Positions 12,301-24,300 of a DNA stretch of 64,000 nt are shown here, one piece after another. Position 1 is the stretch's first letter, and each line of letters begins with the position of its first letter. Source of the stretch: CBDBCK01 sp965203345 (lineage in GTDB: Bacteria > Chloroflexota > Dehalococcoidia > Lucifugimonadales > Lucifugimonadaceae); assembly GCA_965203345.1 (NCBI GenBank), contig CBDBCK010000027.1, positions 508,735 through 572,734 on the forward strand, in the 5' to 3' direction. A program made the translations under genes and the position numbers. A model generated the notes under the pieces. It was not told where the DNA came from, ran no database searches, and worked only from the letters and a program-made list of their open reading frames with translations.

Positions 12301-15300
12301 TGGCGATAACTATAGTGGGTTCAGGTGTTGGCACATCGGCTGTTGTATCTGGATTGCCGGCGACAGTGGAGTTTAGTCCAGGTGTGACGGAGATGTCCTT
12401 CTCCTTGTCCGCAATAGACGGATCAGCGGACGAAGATGGGGAGACATTGCTTCTGGAGTTTGATGAATTGCCGTCGGATGTATCTGTGGGCACTCAATCA
12501 AGTGCAATAGTGTCAATAATGGATAACGACTCCATATTGGGTGTGTGTGACAGAACTGAGGAAGTTCAGCGTGCGATTATAGAGGCAGTTAATGGACTTG
12601 CTGACGTTACGGTTGAGAGTTGTACTGAGGTTACCGTGGCTCATCTGGGCCAAATAGGAGATTTGGGGATTGATGGGACAGAGGTTATGACTCTGCAGTC
12701 TGGCGACTTTTCCGGACTGACTGGATTGGGAGAACTTACTATAAGGCGTAACCAGAATCTGGAGACCCTTCCTCAAGGACTGTTTACCGATCTGGGCTCG
12801 CTTAGGACCCTTGACCTGCGTAGTAATGCTGTGACTACTTTGCCATCGGACGTGTTCGCTGGTCTGAATAACCTTGAGATACTTTTCCTGGGTAATAATT
12901 CTCTGACTACTTTGCCTTCGGGTGTGTTCACTGGTCTGAATAACCTTGAGTTCCTTTTACTGGATAATAATTCTCTGACTACTTTGCCATCGGATGTGTT
13001 CACTGGTCTGGGCTCGCTTCTGGGACTTGGCCTGAGTAATAATTCTCTGACTACTTTGCCATCGGATGTGTTCACTGGTCTGGGCTCGCTTCTGGGACTT
13101 GGCCTGAGTAATAATTCTCTGACTACTTTGCCATCGGATGTGTTCACTGGTCTGGGCTCGCTTCTGGGACTTGGCCTGAGTAATAATTCTCTGACTACTT
13201 TGCCATCGGATGTATTCACTGGTCTGGGCTCGCTTCAGAACCTTCTCCTGGATAATAACTCTCTGACTACTTTGCCATCGGATGTGTTCGCTGGTCTGAA
13301 TAACTTTGAGATACTTTTCCTGCATGATAACTCTCTGACTACTTTGCCATCGGATGTATTCGCTGGTCTGGGTAGTCTTACGAACCTTGGCCTGTCTAAT
13401 AATTCTCTGACTACTTTGCCATCGGATGTGTTCGCTGGTCTGAATAACCTTGAGTTCCTTGACCTGAATGATAATTCTCTGACTACTTTGCCATCGGATG
13501 TGTTCACTGGTCTGGACTCGCTTCTGGTCCTTGGGCTGCATAATAATTCTCTGACTACTTTGCCATCGGATGTGTTCGCTGGTCTGAATAACCTTGAGGT
13601 ACTTAGGCTGCATAATAATTCCCTGACTACTTTGCCTTCGGATGTGTTCGCTGGTCTGAATAACCTTGAGGTACTTAGGCTGCATAATAATTCCCTGACT
13701 ACTTTGCCTTCGGATGTGTTCACTGGTCTGGGCTCGCTTAGGGAACTTCACCTGCAGGCTAATTCTCTGACTACTTTGCCGCCTGGTGTGATATCACCTG
13801 AACTGGAAGCGAGACTCGGTTCTGATCTAGACCTGACGGACAATCCCTGGGCTTCTCCCCTTTCTGTATCTGACGCGAGGGTGTCTGAAACCGCTGGCGC
13901 TGTGTTCATAACCGTTAACCTCTTGGAAAACCTGGGTTATGACCTGACGTTGTCAGTATCCACGTCTGATGTTAGTGCGACGTCAGGTTCTGACTATGTT
14001 GCGTTGTCTGATGAGTTGCTGACGATAGGCTCTGATGCTTCAATGGGCACAGTTGCTGTGTCTATATTGCCAGACTCTCTACCTGAAGGCGATGAGACGT
14101 TTGAGCTGGTGTTCACGAACGTTCCGTTAATTCCTGATGAATCCACGGGTGAGCTTGTGCGCGAGGTTAGATCTACGGTGACTATATCTGACTCTGATAC
14201 TGTCTTTGTATCATTCGGTTCAGACAGTTACACAGTAGCGGAGGGTGGAACGATAGACGTGCCGGTATCTTTGAGCGCCGACCCTCTACGAACGGTAACG
14301 ATAGCTGTATCAGTGGACAATACGAACGTGTCGTTGAGCAGTACTGAGTTAGAGTTCATTTCAGGGGACGTGCGTACTCAGTCAGTGACATTAACGGCTT
14401 CTTCAGCAGGCACAGCAACGTTGAGCTTTATTGACCTTCCTCCGGGTGTAGCAGTTGGGACACCATCTACGACAGTTATAAATATTACCGCTGCTCCTGA
14501 ACCTGAACCTGTGGAGGTGTCGGTGTCATTTGGTGAGGCCTCTTATGAGGTTAATGAAGGCATGGCAGTAGACGTGAAAGTGTTTCTGGATGCGGATCCT
14601 CTGCGCAATTTATCAATAAACATATTGGGTTCAAGTGTCGGAACATCGGCTGTATCGGGGTTGCCAGCGACAGTGGAGTTTAGTCCAGGTGTGACGGAGG
14701 CTTCCTTCTCACTGTTTGCTATAGACGACTTGGTAGACGATGACGGCGAGACGTTACTTCTGGAGTTTGGTCTGCTTCCTGTTGGTGTTTCGGGTGGTGC
14801 ATTTACGCGTGCAGTGGTGTCAATAACGGACGACTCTATACTTGGCGTGTGCCTTAGGGCCTCCGAAGTTCGGGATGCGATTGTAACTGCAACAGGTAAT
14901 ACGGATTGTGCTGAAATTACCGACGATCAGCTGAGCAACATAGAGATATTGCAGCTTGAAGGAAGAAGCGTTGGTGAATTGCAGGTTGGAGACTTCTCCG
15001 GACTGACTTCGTTGATGATCCTTTCTATCTCTGGCGCCAGTCTGATTGAGCCTTTGCCTTCGGGACTGTTCTCTGGTCTGGGATCGCTTACTGACCTTAA
15101 CCTGGGTAGTAATGATCTGACGACTTTGCCTTCGGATCTGTTCTCTGGTCTGGGATCGCTTACTGACCTTAACCTGGGTAGTAATGATCTGACGACTTTG
15201 CCATCGGGACTGTTCTCTGGTCTGGGATCTCTTACTGACCTTGACCTGAGTGATAATGCACTGGCTCCAACCGATTCGCCTTCGGGACTGCCCTCTGGTT

Positions 15301-18300
15301 CTGGCGCCAATCTGGTTGAACCTTTGCCAGAGGATCTGTTCTCTGATCTGGAATCTCTTACTGACCTTGACCTGAGTAGTAATGCTCTGACGACTTTGCC
15401 ACCGGATGCGTTCTCTGGTCTGGCATTGCTTGAATCCCTTGACCTGAGTAGTAATGCTCTGACGACTTTGCCAGAGGGTGTGTTCTCTGATCTGGAATCG
15501 CTTACGGAGCTTGACCTGAGTAGTAATGCTCTGAGTTCTTTGCCTCCTGGTTTGATATCAGCTGAACTGGAAGCGAGACTCGGCTCTGGACTAAATCTGG
15601 CTGACAATCCGTGGGACTTTGCACTTTCCTCTCCAGATGTATCTGTGGCAGAAGAAGCTGGAACTGTAACCGTTACGGTTTCGCTTACGCATTCTTTGGA
15701 CTATGACCTTGTATTGAGTGTGTCAACTATAGAGGGCACAGCGGATGGTTCGGATTACACTTTGTCATCTACGGATCTGACGATTGCTACTGGTGCACTT
15801 TCTGGGCTGATCTCTGTATCTATTACCGACGACCTGGACTATGAAGCAGCGGAGAGTTTTGAGGTGTTGTTCAGCGATGGTCCTCAGGTTCTGTCTGGTG
15901 ATTCTCTTGAAAGCACCAGTTCGACTTCCGAGGTAACTATTCTGGAGAGCGATGTTCCTGCTGTAACGGTGTCTTTTGAACAATCGGAGTATGTTGTTGC
16001 GGAGGGTGCTTCTGAGGCATTGTCATTAGTACTGGATACATCACCTGCCCGGACATTGGTGATAGGTATATTGGCTTCTCCCGAAGGCTCAACCATTTCC
16101 TCCGATTACGATATTCCTGCTACTGTAACGTTCGGACCTACTGAAACGGTTGGGACTATCATATTTGAGGCTTTGGATGATGTGGACAACGATGATGAGG
16201 TTGTAGTTCTGGGACTAGACCTTACTGGCCTTAGTAATGTGAGTGAAGGGACGAACGTACCTGCGCGTGTGACCATAGAGGACGATGACGATCCTTTGGT
16301 ACCTGTGTCGGTGTCATTTGGTGAGTCCTCTTATGAGGTTAATGAAGGCATGGAAGTAGACGTGGAAGTGTTTCTGGATGCAGATCCTGTGCGCAATTTA
16401 TCAATAAACATATTGGGTTCAGGTGTTGGAATATCGACTGTATCGGGGTTGCCAGCGACAGTGGAGTTTAGTCCAGGTGTGACGGAGGCTTCCTTCTCAT
16501 TGTTTGCTATAGATGGCCTGGCGTTTGAAGGAGCGACGCTTGTTCTGGAGTTTGACGAATTGCCAGCAGGTGTGTCTACCGGGGATCAGTCAAGTGCAGA
16601 GGTGTCAATAATTGATGAAGACCCTGTACTTGGCATATGCGGTAGAACCCCCGAAGTTCAGGATGCGATTATATCGGTACTTAGGTTTATTACTGGGGAT
16701 GCGGTCACGCGTTGTGATGAAGTTTCCATGGATCATCTGAGCCAAATAACGGGTTTGAGGATTGTGGGAACAGGCATTACTGCATTTCAGCCTGGAGACT
16801 TATTTGGACTGACTAATTTAGGTGAACTTAATATATCGCAGAACAGGGATCTGACGTCTCTTCCTTCAGGATTGTTCTCTGGTTTGAGTGCACTTCACAC
16901 TCTTGATCTGACTGATAATGTTCTGACGTCGGCTTTGCCATCGGATCTGTTCTCCGGTCTGAATAACCTTATGTTCCTTAACCTGAATAGTGAAAGGGGT
17001 GCCGAGAATGCTTTGGAGCCTTTGCCATCGGATGTGTTCTCTGGTCTGAATAACCTTGAGTTCCTTAACCTGAATGGGAATGGTCTGACGACTTTACCAT
17101 CGGATGTGTTCTCTGGTTTGAATTCGCTTCGCGACCTTCAGTTGATTAATAATGATCTGACGACCTTGCCCCCGGATGTGTTCTCTGGTTTGAATGCGCT
17201 TAGCAACCTTCACCTGAGTAATAATGATCTGATGTCTTTGCCCCCGGATCTGTTCTCTGGTCTGAATGCGCTTAGCAACCTTCAGTTGATTGATAATGAT
17301 CTGACGACTTTGCCATCGGATCTGTTTTCTGATCTACCTGTGTTTGTCATCCTTAACCTGAGGAATAATCGTCTGATGTCTTTGCCCCCGGATCTGTTCT
17401 CTAGTCTGAATTTTCTTACTGAAATTGACCTGAGGAATAATGATCTGAGGTCTTTGCCCCCGGATCTGTTCTCTGGTCTGAATTTTCTTACTAGGCTTGA
17501 CCTCGCTAATAATCTTTGGGTTTCTTCTCCCCTTGCCGTATCTGATGAAGTGGATGAAGTGAGGGTGTTTGAAAATGTGGGGACTGCGTCCATAACCGTT
17601 GAGCTGTTGACAGACCTGGGTTATGATTTGACGTTGTCAGTCTCCACATCTGATGCTGATGCTAGTGCGACGTCAGGTTTGGACTACGTTGCGTTGTCTA
17701 ATGTGTTGCTTACGATAGGATCTGAAGATTCAACAACCGGCACAATAATAGGCACAGTTGATGTGGATATATTGCGAGACTCTCTCCTGGAAGACGAAGA
17801 GACGTTTGAGTTAGTGTTCACAAACGTTCCGTTGATTTATGATGAGTCTACGGGAGAACTTGTGGACGAGTTTAGAGCTACGGTGATTATATCTGACCCT
17901 GACCCTGACCTTGTCCTTGTATCATTCGTTGAGCCTGTTTATAATGTAGTGGCTGGCGAGACAGTAGAGGTGGAAGTATCTTTGACCTCCGATCCTCCAG
18001 GAGCGGTAACGGTAACTCTAGCTGTATCAGGTGCCGAATCGCTTGTGTCATTGAGTAGTGATACGTTGGAGTTTATTCCAGGAGGCGTGCGTACCCGGTC
18101 AGTGACGGTAACGGGATCATCGGTAGGCACATCAACGTTGAGCTTTATTGATCTACCTTCAGGAGTAACGGAGGTTACACCATCTACGACTGTTATAGAT
18201 GTTTCTGCGAATGAACGCCCTGTATCGGATGCTGGCCCTGACCAGACAGTGTCGGAAGGCGTGCTGGTGACGTTGGACGGTAGTGGGAGTACGGATCCTG

Positions 18301-21300
18301 AAGGCACGGATCTGTCATATTCGTGGGTTCAGTCTTCAGGTGAGACTGTAACACTGTCGGATTCTGCTATTTCTGAACCTACGTTTACTTCCCCTGTTGA
18401 TCTTTCAAGAGACGCGGAGCTTTTGTTCTCGCTTGCTGTGACAGATGGCTTTGGGCATACAAGTGCCATTTCGGATACAGTATTGATAACTGTTGAAGCA
18501 TCTACTCCTACTGTGGTTGTGTCTTTCGTATCAGCTGATTATGAGGTATCGGAAGGTTCTTCCGTGGAGGTTCTTGCAGTTCTGGATATGGTACCTCGTC
18601 GGACGGTGTCTGTAAATGTATTAGTGAGCAGTTTGGGTGGAGCCACGGAAGATGACTACATTTTGTCGGACACTTCACTCACGTTTGGTCCTGAAGAAAG
18701 CGAAGCAACGCTTGCTGTAACTGCGGTTGACGATTCGGCTGAGGAATCCGGGGAGAGGGTGTCTCTGGATCTGATGATAGATCCTTCATCGTCCAATGTG
18801 TCTTTGGGATCTCCTTCAATTGAGGAAGTATTGCTACTGGACGACGCAGTAGTTAATGAACGACCTGTGGCGGATGCTGGCCCTGACCAGACAGTGACGG
18901 AAGGTGTGTTGGTGACGTTAGACGGTAGCGGCAGTACGGATCCTGAAGGTGGTGCACTGTCATATTCCTGGGTTCAGGAGTCAGGTCAGCCTGTAACACT
19001 GTCCGATTCTGCTGTTGTTCAACCTACGTTTACTTCCCCGGTTGATCTTTCAAGAGACGCGGAGCTTTTGTTCTCACTTGTTGTGACGGATGACGCTGAC
19101 CAGACAAGTGCCATTTCGGATACAGTATTGATAACGGTTGAAGCATCTACTCCTACTGTGGTTGTGTCTTTCGTATCAGCTGATTACGAGGTATCGGAAG
19201 GATCTTCTGTGGAGGTTCTTGCAGTTCTGGATATAGTACCTCGTCGGACGGTGTCTGTAAATGTATTAGCGAGCGGTTTGGGCGGAGCAACGGAAGATGA
19301 CTACATTTTGTCGGACACTTCACTCACCTTTGGTCCTGAAGAAAGCGAAGCAACGCTTGCTGTAACTGCGGTTGACGATTCGGCTGACGATGACGGGGAG
19401 AGGGTGTCTCTGGAGCTGATGATAGATCCTTCATTGTCCAATGTATCGTTGGGATCTCAGTCAACTGAGGAAGTGTTGATATTGGATGACGATGCAGCAG
19501 TTAATGAACGACCTGTATCGGATGCTGGCCCTGACCAGACAGTGTCAGAGGGTGTGTTGGTGACGTTAGACGGTAGTGGCAGTACGGATCCTGAAGGCGG
19601 TGCACTGTCATATTCGTGGGTTCAGGCTTCAGGTGAGACTGTAATACTGTCCGATTCTACTGTTGCCGCACCTACGTTTACTTCACCGGTTGGTCTTTCA
19701 AGAGACGCTGAGCTTTCGTTCACCCTAGTTGTGACGGATGACGCTGACCAGACAAGTGCGGTTTCCGATACAGTATTGATAACGGTTGAAGCGTCTACTC
19801 CTACTGTGGTTGTGTCTTTCGTATCAGATGATTATGAGGTATCGGAAGGATCTTCAGTGGATGTGTCAATAGTTCTGGACGTGGCCCCCCGTCGTTCGGT
19901 ATCGGTAAATGTACTAGCGAGCGGTTTGGGTGGAGCCACGGAAGATGATTACCGTTTGTCGGCCACTTCATTCACGTTTGGTCCTGAAGAAAGCGAAGCA
20001 ACGCTGGTTGTAACTGCGGTTGACGATCTGGTTGACGATGACGGGGAGAGCGTGTCTCTGGATCTGATGATAGATTCTTCATCTTCCAATGTATCGTTGG
20101 GATCTCCATCAACTGAGGAAGTGTTGATATTGGATGACGATGAAGCAGTTAATGAACGACCTGTTGCGGATGCTGGCCCTGACCAGACAGTGACGGAAGG
20201 TGTGTTGGTGACGTTAGACGGTAATGGCAGTACGGATCCTGAAGGCGGTGCACTGTCATATTCTTGGGTTCAGGCTTCAGGTGAAGCTGTGACACTGTCG
20301 GATTCTACTGTTGCCGAACCTACGTTTACTTCCCCGGTTGATCTGTCAAGAGACGCGGAGCTTTCGTTCACCCTGGTTGTGACAGATGACACTGACCAGA
20401 CAAGTGCCATTTCGGATACAGTATTGATAACGGTTGAAGCATCTACTCCTACTGTGGTTGTGTCTTTCGTATCAGATGATTACGCGGTATCGGAAGGATC
20501 TTCTGTGTCAGTGGGTATAGTTCTGGATATGGCACCTCGCCGTTCGGTGTCTGTAAATGTATTAGCGAGCGGTTTGGGTGGAGCAACGGAAGATGACTAC
20601 CGTTTGTCGGCCACTTCATTCACGTTTGGTCCTGAAGCAAGTGAAGCAACGCTTGCTGTAACTGCGGTTGACGATCTGGTTGACGATGACGGGGAGAGGG
20701 TATCTCTGGAGCTGATGATAGATCCTTCATCGTCCAATGTATCGTTGGGATCTCCATCAACTGAGGAAGTGTTGATATTGGATGACGACGTAGTAGTTAA
20801 TGAACGACCTGTTGCGGATGCTGGCCCTGACCAGACAGTGTCAGAAGGTGTGTTGGTGACATTAGACGGTAGCGGCAGTACGGATCCTGAAGGCGGTGCA
20901 CTGTTATATTCGTGGGTTCAGGCTTCAGGTGAGGCTGTGACACTGTCGGATTCTGCTATTGCTCAACCTACGTTTACTTCCCCGGTTGATCTTTCAAGAG
21001 ACGCTGAGCTTTTGTTCTCCCTCGTTGTGACAGATGACACTGGCCAGACAAGTACCGTTTCGGATACAGTATTGATAACGGTTGAAGCGTCTACTCCTAC
21101 TGTGGTTGTGTCTTTCGTGCCAGCTGATTATCAGGTATCGGAAGGATCTTCCGTGGAAGTTCTTGCAGTTCTGGATATAGTACCTCGTCGGACGGTGTCT
21201 GTAAATGTATTAGCGAGTGGTTTGGGTGGAGCCACGGAAGATGATTACATTTTGTCCTTCACTTCATTCACGTTTGGTCCTGAAGCAAGCGAAGCAACGA

Positions 21301-24300
21301 TTGCTGTAACGGCGGTTGACGATTCGGTTGACGATGATGGGGAGAGCGTGTCTCTGGAGCTGATGATAGATTCATCATCGTCCAATGTATCGTTGGGATC
21401 TCCGTCAACTGAGGAAGTGTTGATATTGGATGATGATGCAGTAGTTAATGAACGACCTGTTGCGGATGCTGGCCCTGACCAGACAGTGACGGAAGGTGTG
21501 TTGGTGACGTTAGACGGTAGTGGCAGTACGGATCCTGAAGGTGGTGCACTGTCATATTCGTGGGTTCAGGCTTCAGGTGAGTCTGTGACACTGTCGGATT
21601 CTACTGTTGCCGAACCTACGTTTACTTCCCCTGTTGATCTGTCAAGAGACGCGGAGCTTTCGTTCACCCTGGTTGTGACAGATGACACTGACCAGACAAG
21701 TGCCATTTCGGATACAGTATTGATAACGGTTGAAGCGTCTACTCCTACTGTGGTTGTGTCTTTCGTATCAGCTGATTATGAGGTATCGGAAGGATCTTCC
21801 GTGGAGGTTCTTGCAGTTCTGGATATAGTACCTCGTCGGACGGTGTCTGTAAATGTATTAGCGAGCGGTTTGGGTGGAGCCACGGAAGATGATTACATTT
21901 TGTCGGCTACTTCATTCACGTTTGGTCCTGAAGCAAGCGAAGCAACGCTGGGTGTAAATGCGGTTGAGGATTCGGCTGATGAAGACGGAGAGAGGGTGTC
22001 TCTGGAGCTGATGATAGATTCTTCATTGTCCAATGTATCGTTGGGATCTCCTTCAATTGAGGAAGTATTGCTATTGGACGATGATGAAGCAGTTAATGAA
22101 CGACCTGTTGCGGATGCTGGCCCTGACCAGACAGTGACGGAAGGTGTGTTGGTGACGTTAGACGGTAGTGGTAGTACGGATCCTGAAGGCGGTGCACTGT
22201 CATATTCGTGGGTTCAGGCTTCAGGTGAGACTGTGACACTATCGGATTCTACTATTGCTCAACCTACGTTTACTTCACCGGTTGATCTGTCAAGAGACGC
22301 TGAGCTTTTGTTCACCCTGGTTGTGACAGATGACACTGACCAGACAAGTGCCATTTCGGATACAGTATTGATAACGGTTGAAGCATCTACTCCTACTGTG
22401 GTTGTGTCTTTCGTATCAGCTGATTATCAGGTATTGGAAGGATCTTCTGTGGAAGTTCTTGCAGTTCTGGATATAGTACCTCGTCGGACGGTGTCTGTAA
22501 ATGTATTAGCGAGTGGTTTGGGTGGAGCCACGGAAGATGACTACCGTTTGTCGGCCACTTCATTCACGTTTGGTCCTGAAGCAAGCGAAGCAACGCTTGC
22601 TGTAACTGCGGTTGACGATCTGGCTGACGATGACGGGGAGAGCGTGTCTCTGGATCTGATGATAGATTCTTCATCGTCCAATGTATCGTTGGGTTCTCCA
22701 TCGACTGCTGAAGTGTCAATATTGGATGACGATGCAGCAGTTAATGAACGACCTGTAGCGGATGCTGGCCCTGACCAGACAGTGTCAGAAGGTGTGTTGG
22801 TGACGTTAGACGGTAGTGGCAGTACGGATCCTGAAGGCGGTGCACTGTCATATTCGTGGGTTCAGGCTTCAGGTGAGTCTGTGGCACTATCGGATTCTAC
22901 TGTTGCCGAACCTACGTTTACTTCCCCTGTTGATCTGTCAAGAGACGCTGAGCTTTTGTTCACCCTGGTTGTGACAGATGACACTGACCAGACAAGTGCC
23001 ATTTCGGATACAGTATTGATAACGGTTGAAGCATCTACTCCTACTGTGGTTGTGTCTTTCGTATCAGCTGATTATCAGGTATTGGAAGGATCTTCTGTGG
23101 AAGTTCTTGCAGTTCTGGATATAGTACCTCGTCGGACGGTGTCTGTAAATGTATTAGCGAGTGGTTTGGGTGGAGCCACGGAAGATGACTACCGTTTGTC
23201 GGCCACTTCATTCACGTTTGGTCCTGAAGCAAGCGAAGCAACGCTTGCTGTAACTGCGGTTGACGATCTGGCTGACGAAGACGGGGAGAGCGTGTCTCTG
23301 GATCTGATGATAGATTCTTCATCGTCCAATGTATCGTTGGGTTCTCCATCGACTGCTGAAGTGTCAATATTGGATGACGACGCAGTAGTTAATGAACGAC
23401 CTGTTGCGGATGCTGGCCCTGACCAGACAGTGTCAGAAGGTGTGTTGGTGACGTTAGACGGTAGTGGCAGTACGGATCCTGAAGGCGGTGCACTGTCATA
23501 TTCGTGGGTTCAGGCTTCAGGTGAGTCTGTGGCACTATCGGATTCTACTGTTGCCGAACCTACGTTTACTTCCCCTGTTGATCTGTCAAGAGACGCTGAG
23601 CTTTTGTTCACCCTGGTTGTGACAGATGACACTGACCAGACAAGTGCCATTTCGGATACAGTATTGATAACGGTTGAAGCATCTACTCCTACTGTGGTTG
23701 TGTCTTTCGTATCAGCTGATTATCAGGTATCGGAAGGATCTTCTGTGGAGGTTCTTGCAGTTCTGGATCTGGCACCTCGTCGTTCGGTGTCTGTAAATGT
23801 ATTAGCGAGCGGTTTGGGTGGAGCCACGGAAGATGACTACCGTTTGTCAGCCACTTCATTCACGTTTGGTCCTGAAGCAAGCGAAGCAACGCTTGCTGTA
23901 ACTGCGGTTGATGATCTGGCTGACGAAGACGGGGAGAGCGTGTCTCTGGAGCTGATGATAGATTCTTCATCGTCCAATGTGTCTTTGGGATCTCCTTCAA
24001 TTGAGGAAGTATTGCTATTGGACGACGATGAAGCAGTTAATGAACGACCTGTAGCGGATGCTGGCCCTGACCAGACAGTGTCAGAAGGTGTGTTGGTGAC
24101 GTTAGACGGTAGCGGCAGTACGGATCCTGAAGGCGGTGCACTGTCATATTCGTGGGTTCAGGCTTCAGGTGAGACTGTGACACTGTCGGATTCTACTGTT
24201 GCTCAACCTACGTTTACTTCCCCGGTTGATCTGTCAAGAGACGCGGAGCTTTCGTTCACCCTTGTTGTGACAGATGACACTGACCAGACAAGTGCCATTT

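Larger units (their letters stand above)
3228..14198 (+). repeat. LRR cassette family: EPAYRIFEG Calx-beta, LRR module, post-LRR Calx-beta
   Basis: The cassette occurs at 3228-4424, 6390-7673, 7677-10331, 10338-12197 and 12204-14198, and again at 55161-56942 and 59175-60959. Flanking Calx-beta DNA is nearly the same in each copy, while the LRR module varies from 3 to 23 repeats. LRR module 3 has the same right flank, but its left neighbour is a PKD/Calx unit. Confidence 0.88.

Noticed and set aside
12900..13700. CRISPR-like look: constant ~50 bp alternating with variable ~20 bp
   Set aside because: The period is exactly 72 bp in frame, the variable parts encode the LxxLxL strand, and there is no leader or cas gene. 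It is an LRR array.
12957..13751. Antisense open frames over other LRR modules (also about 11091-11453, 55605-56129, 59619-60080)
   Set aside because: Same cause as in module 5. Their endpoints follow the + strand repeat boundaries and they have no independent features of a gene.
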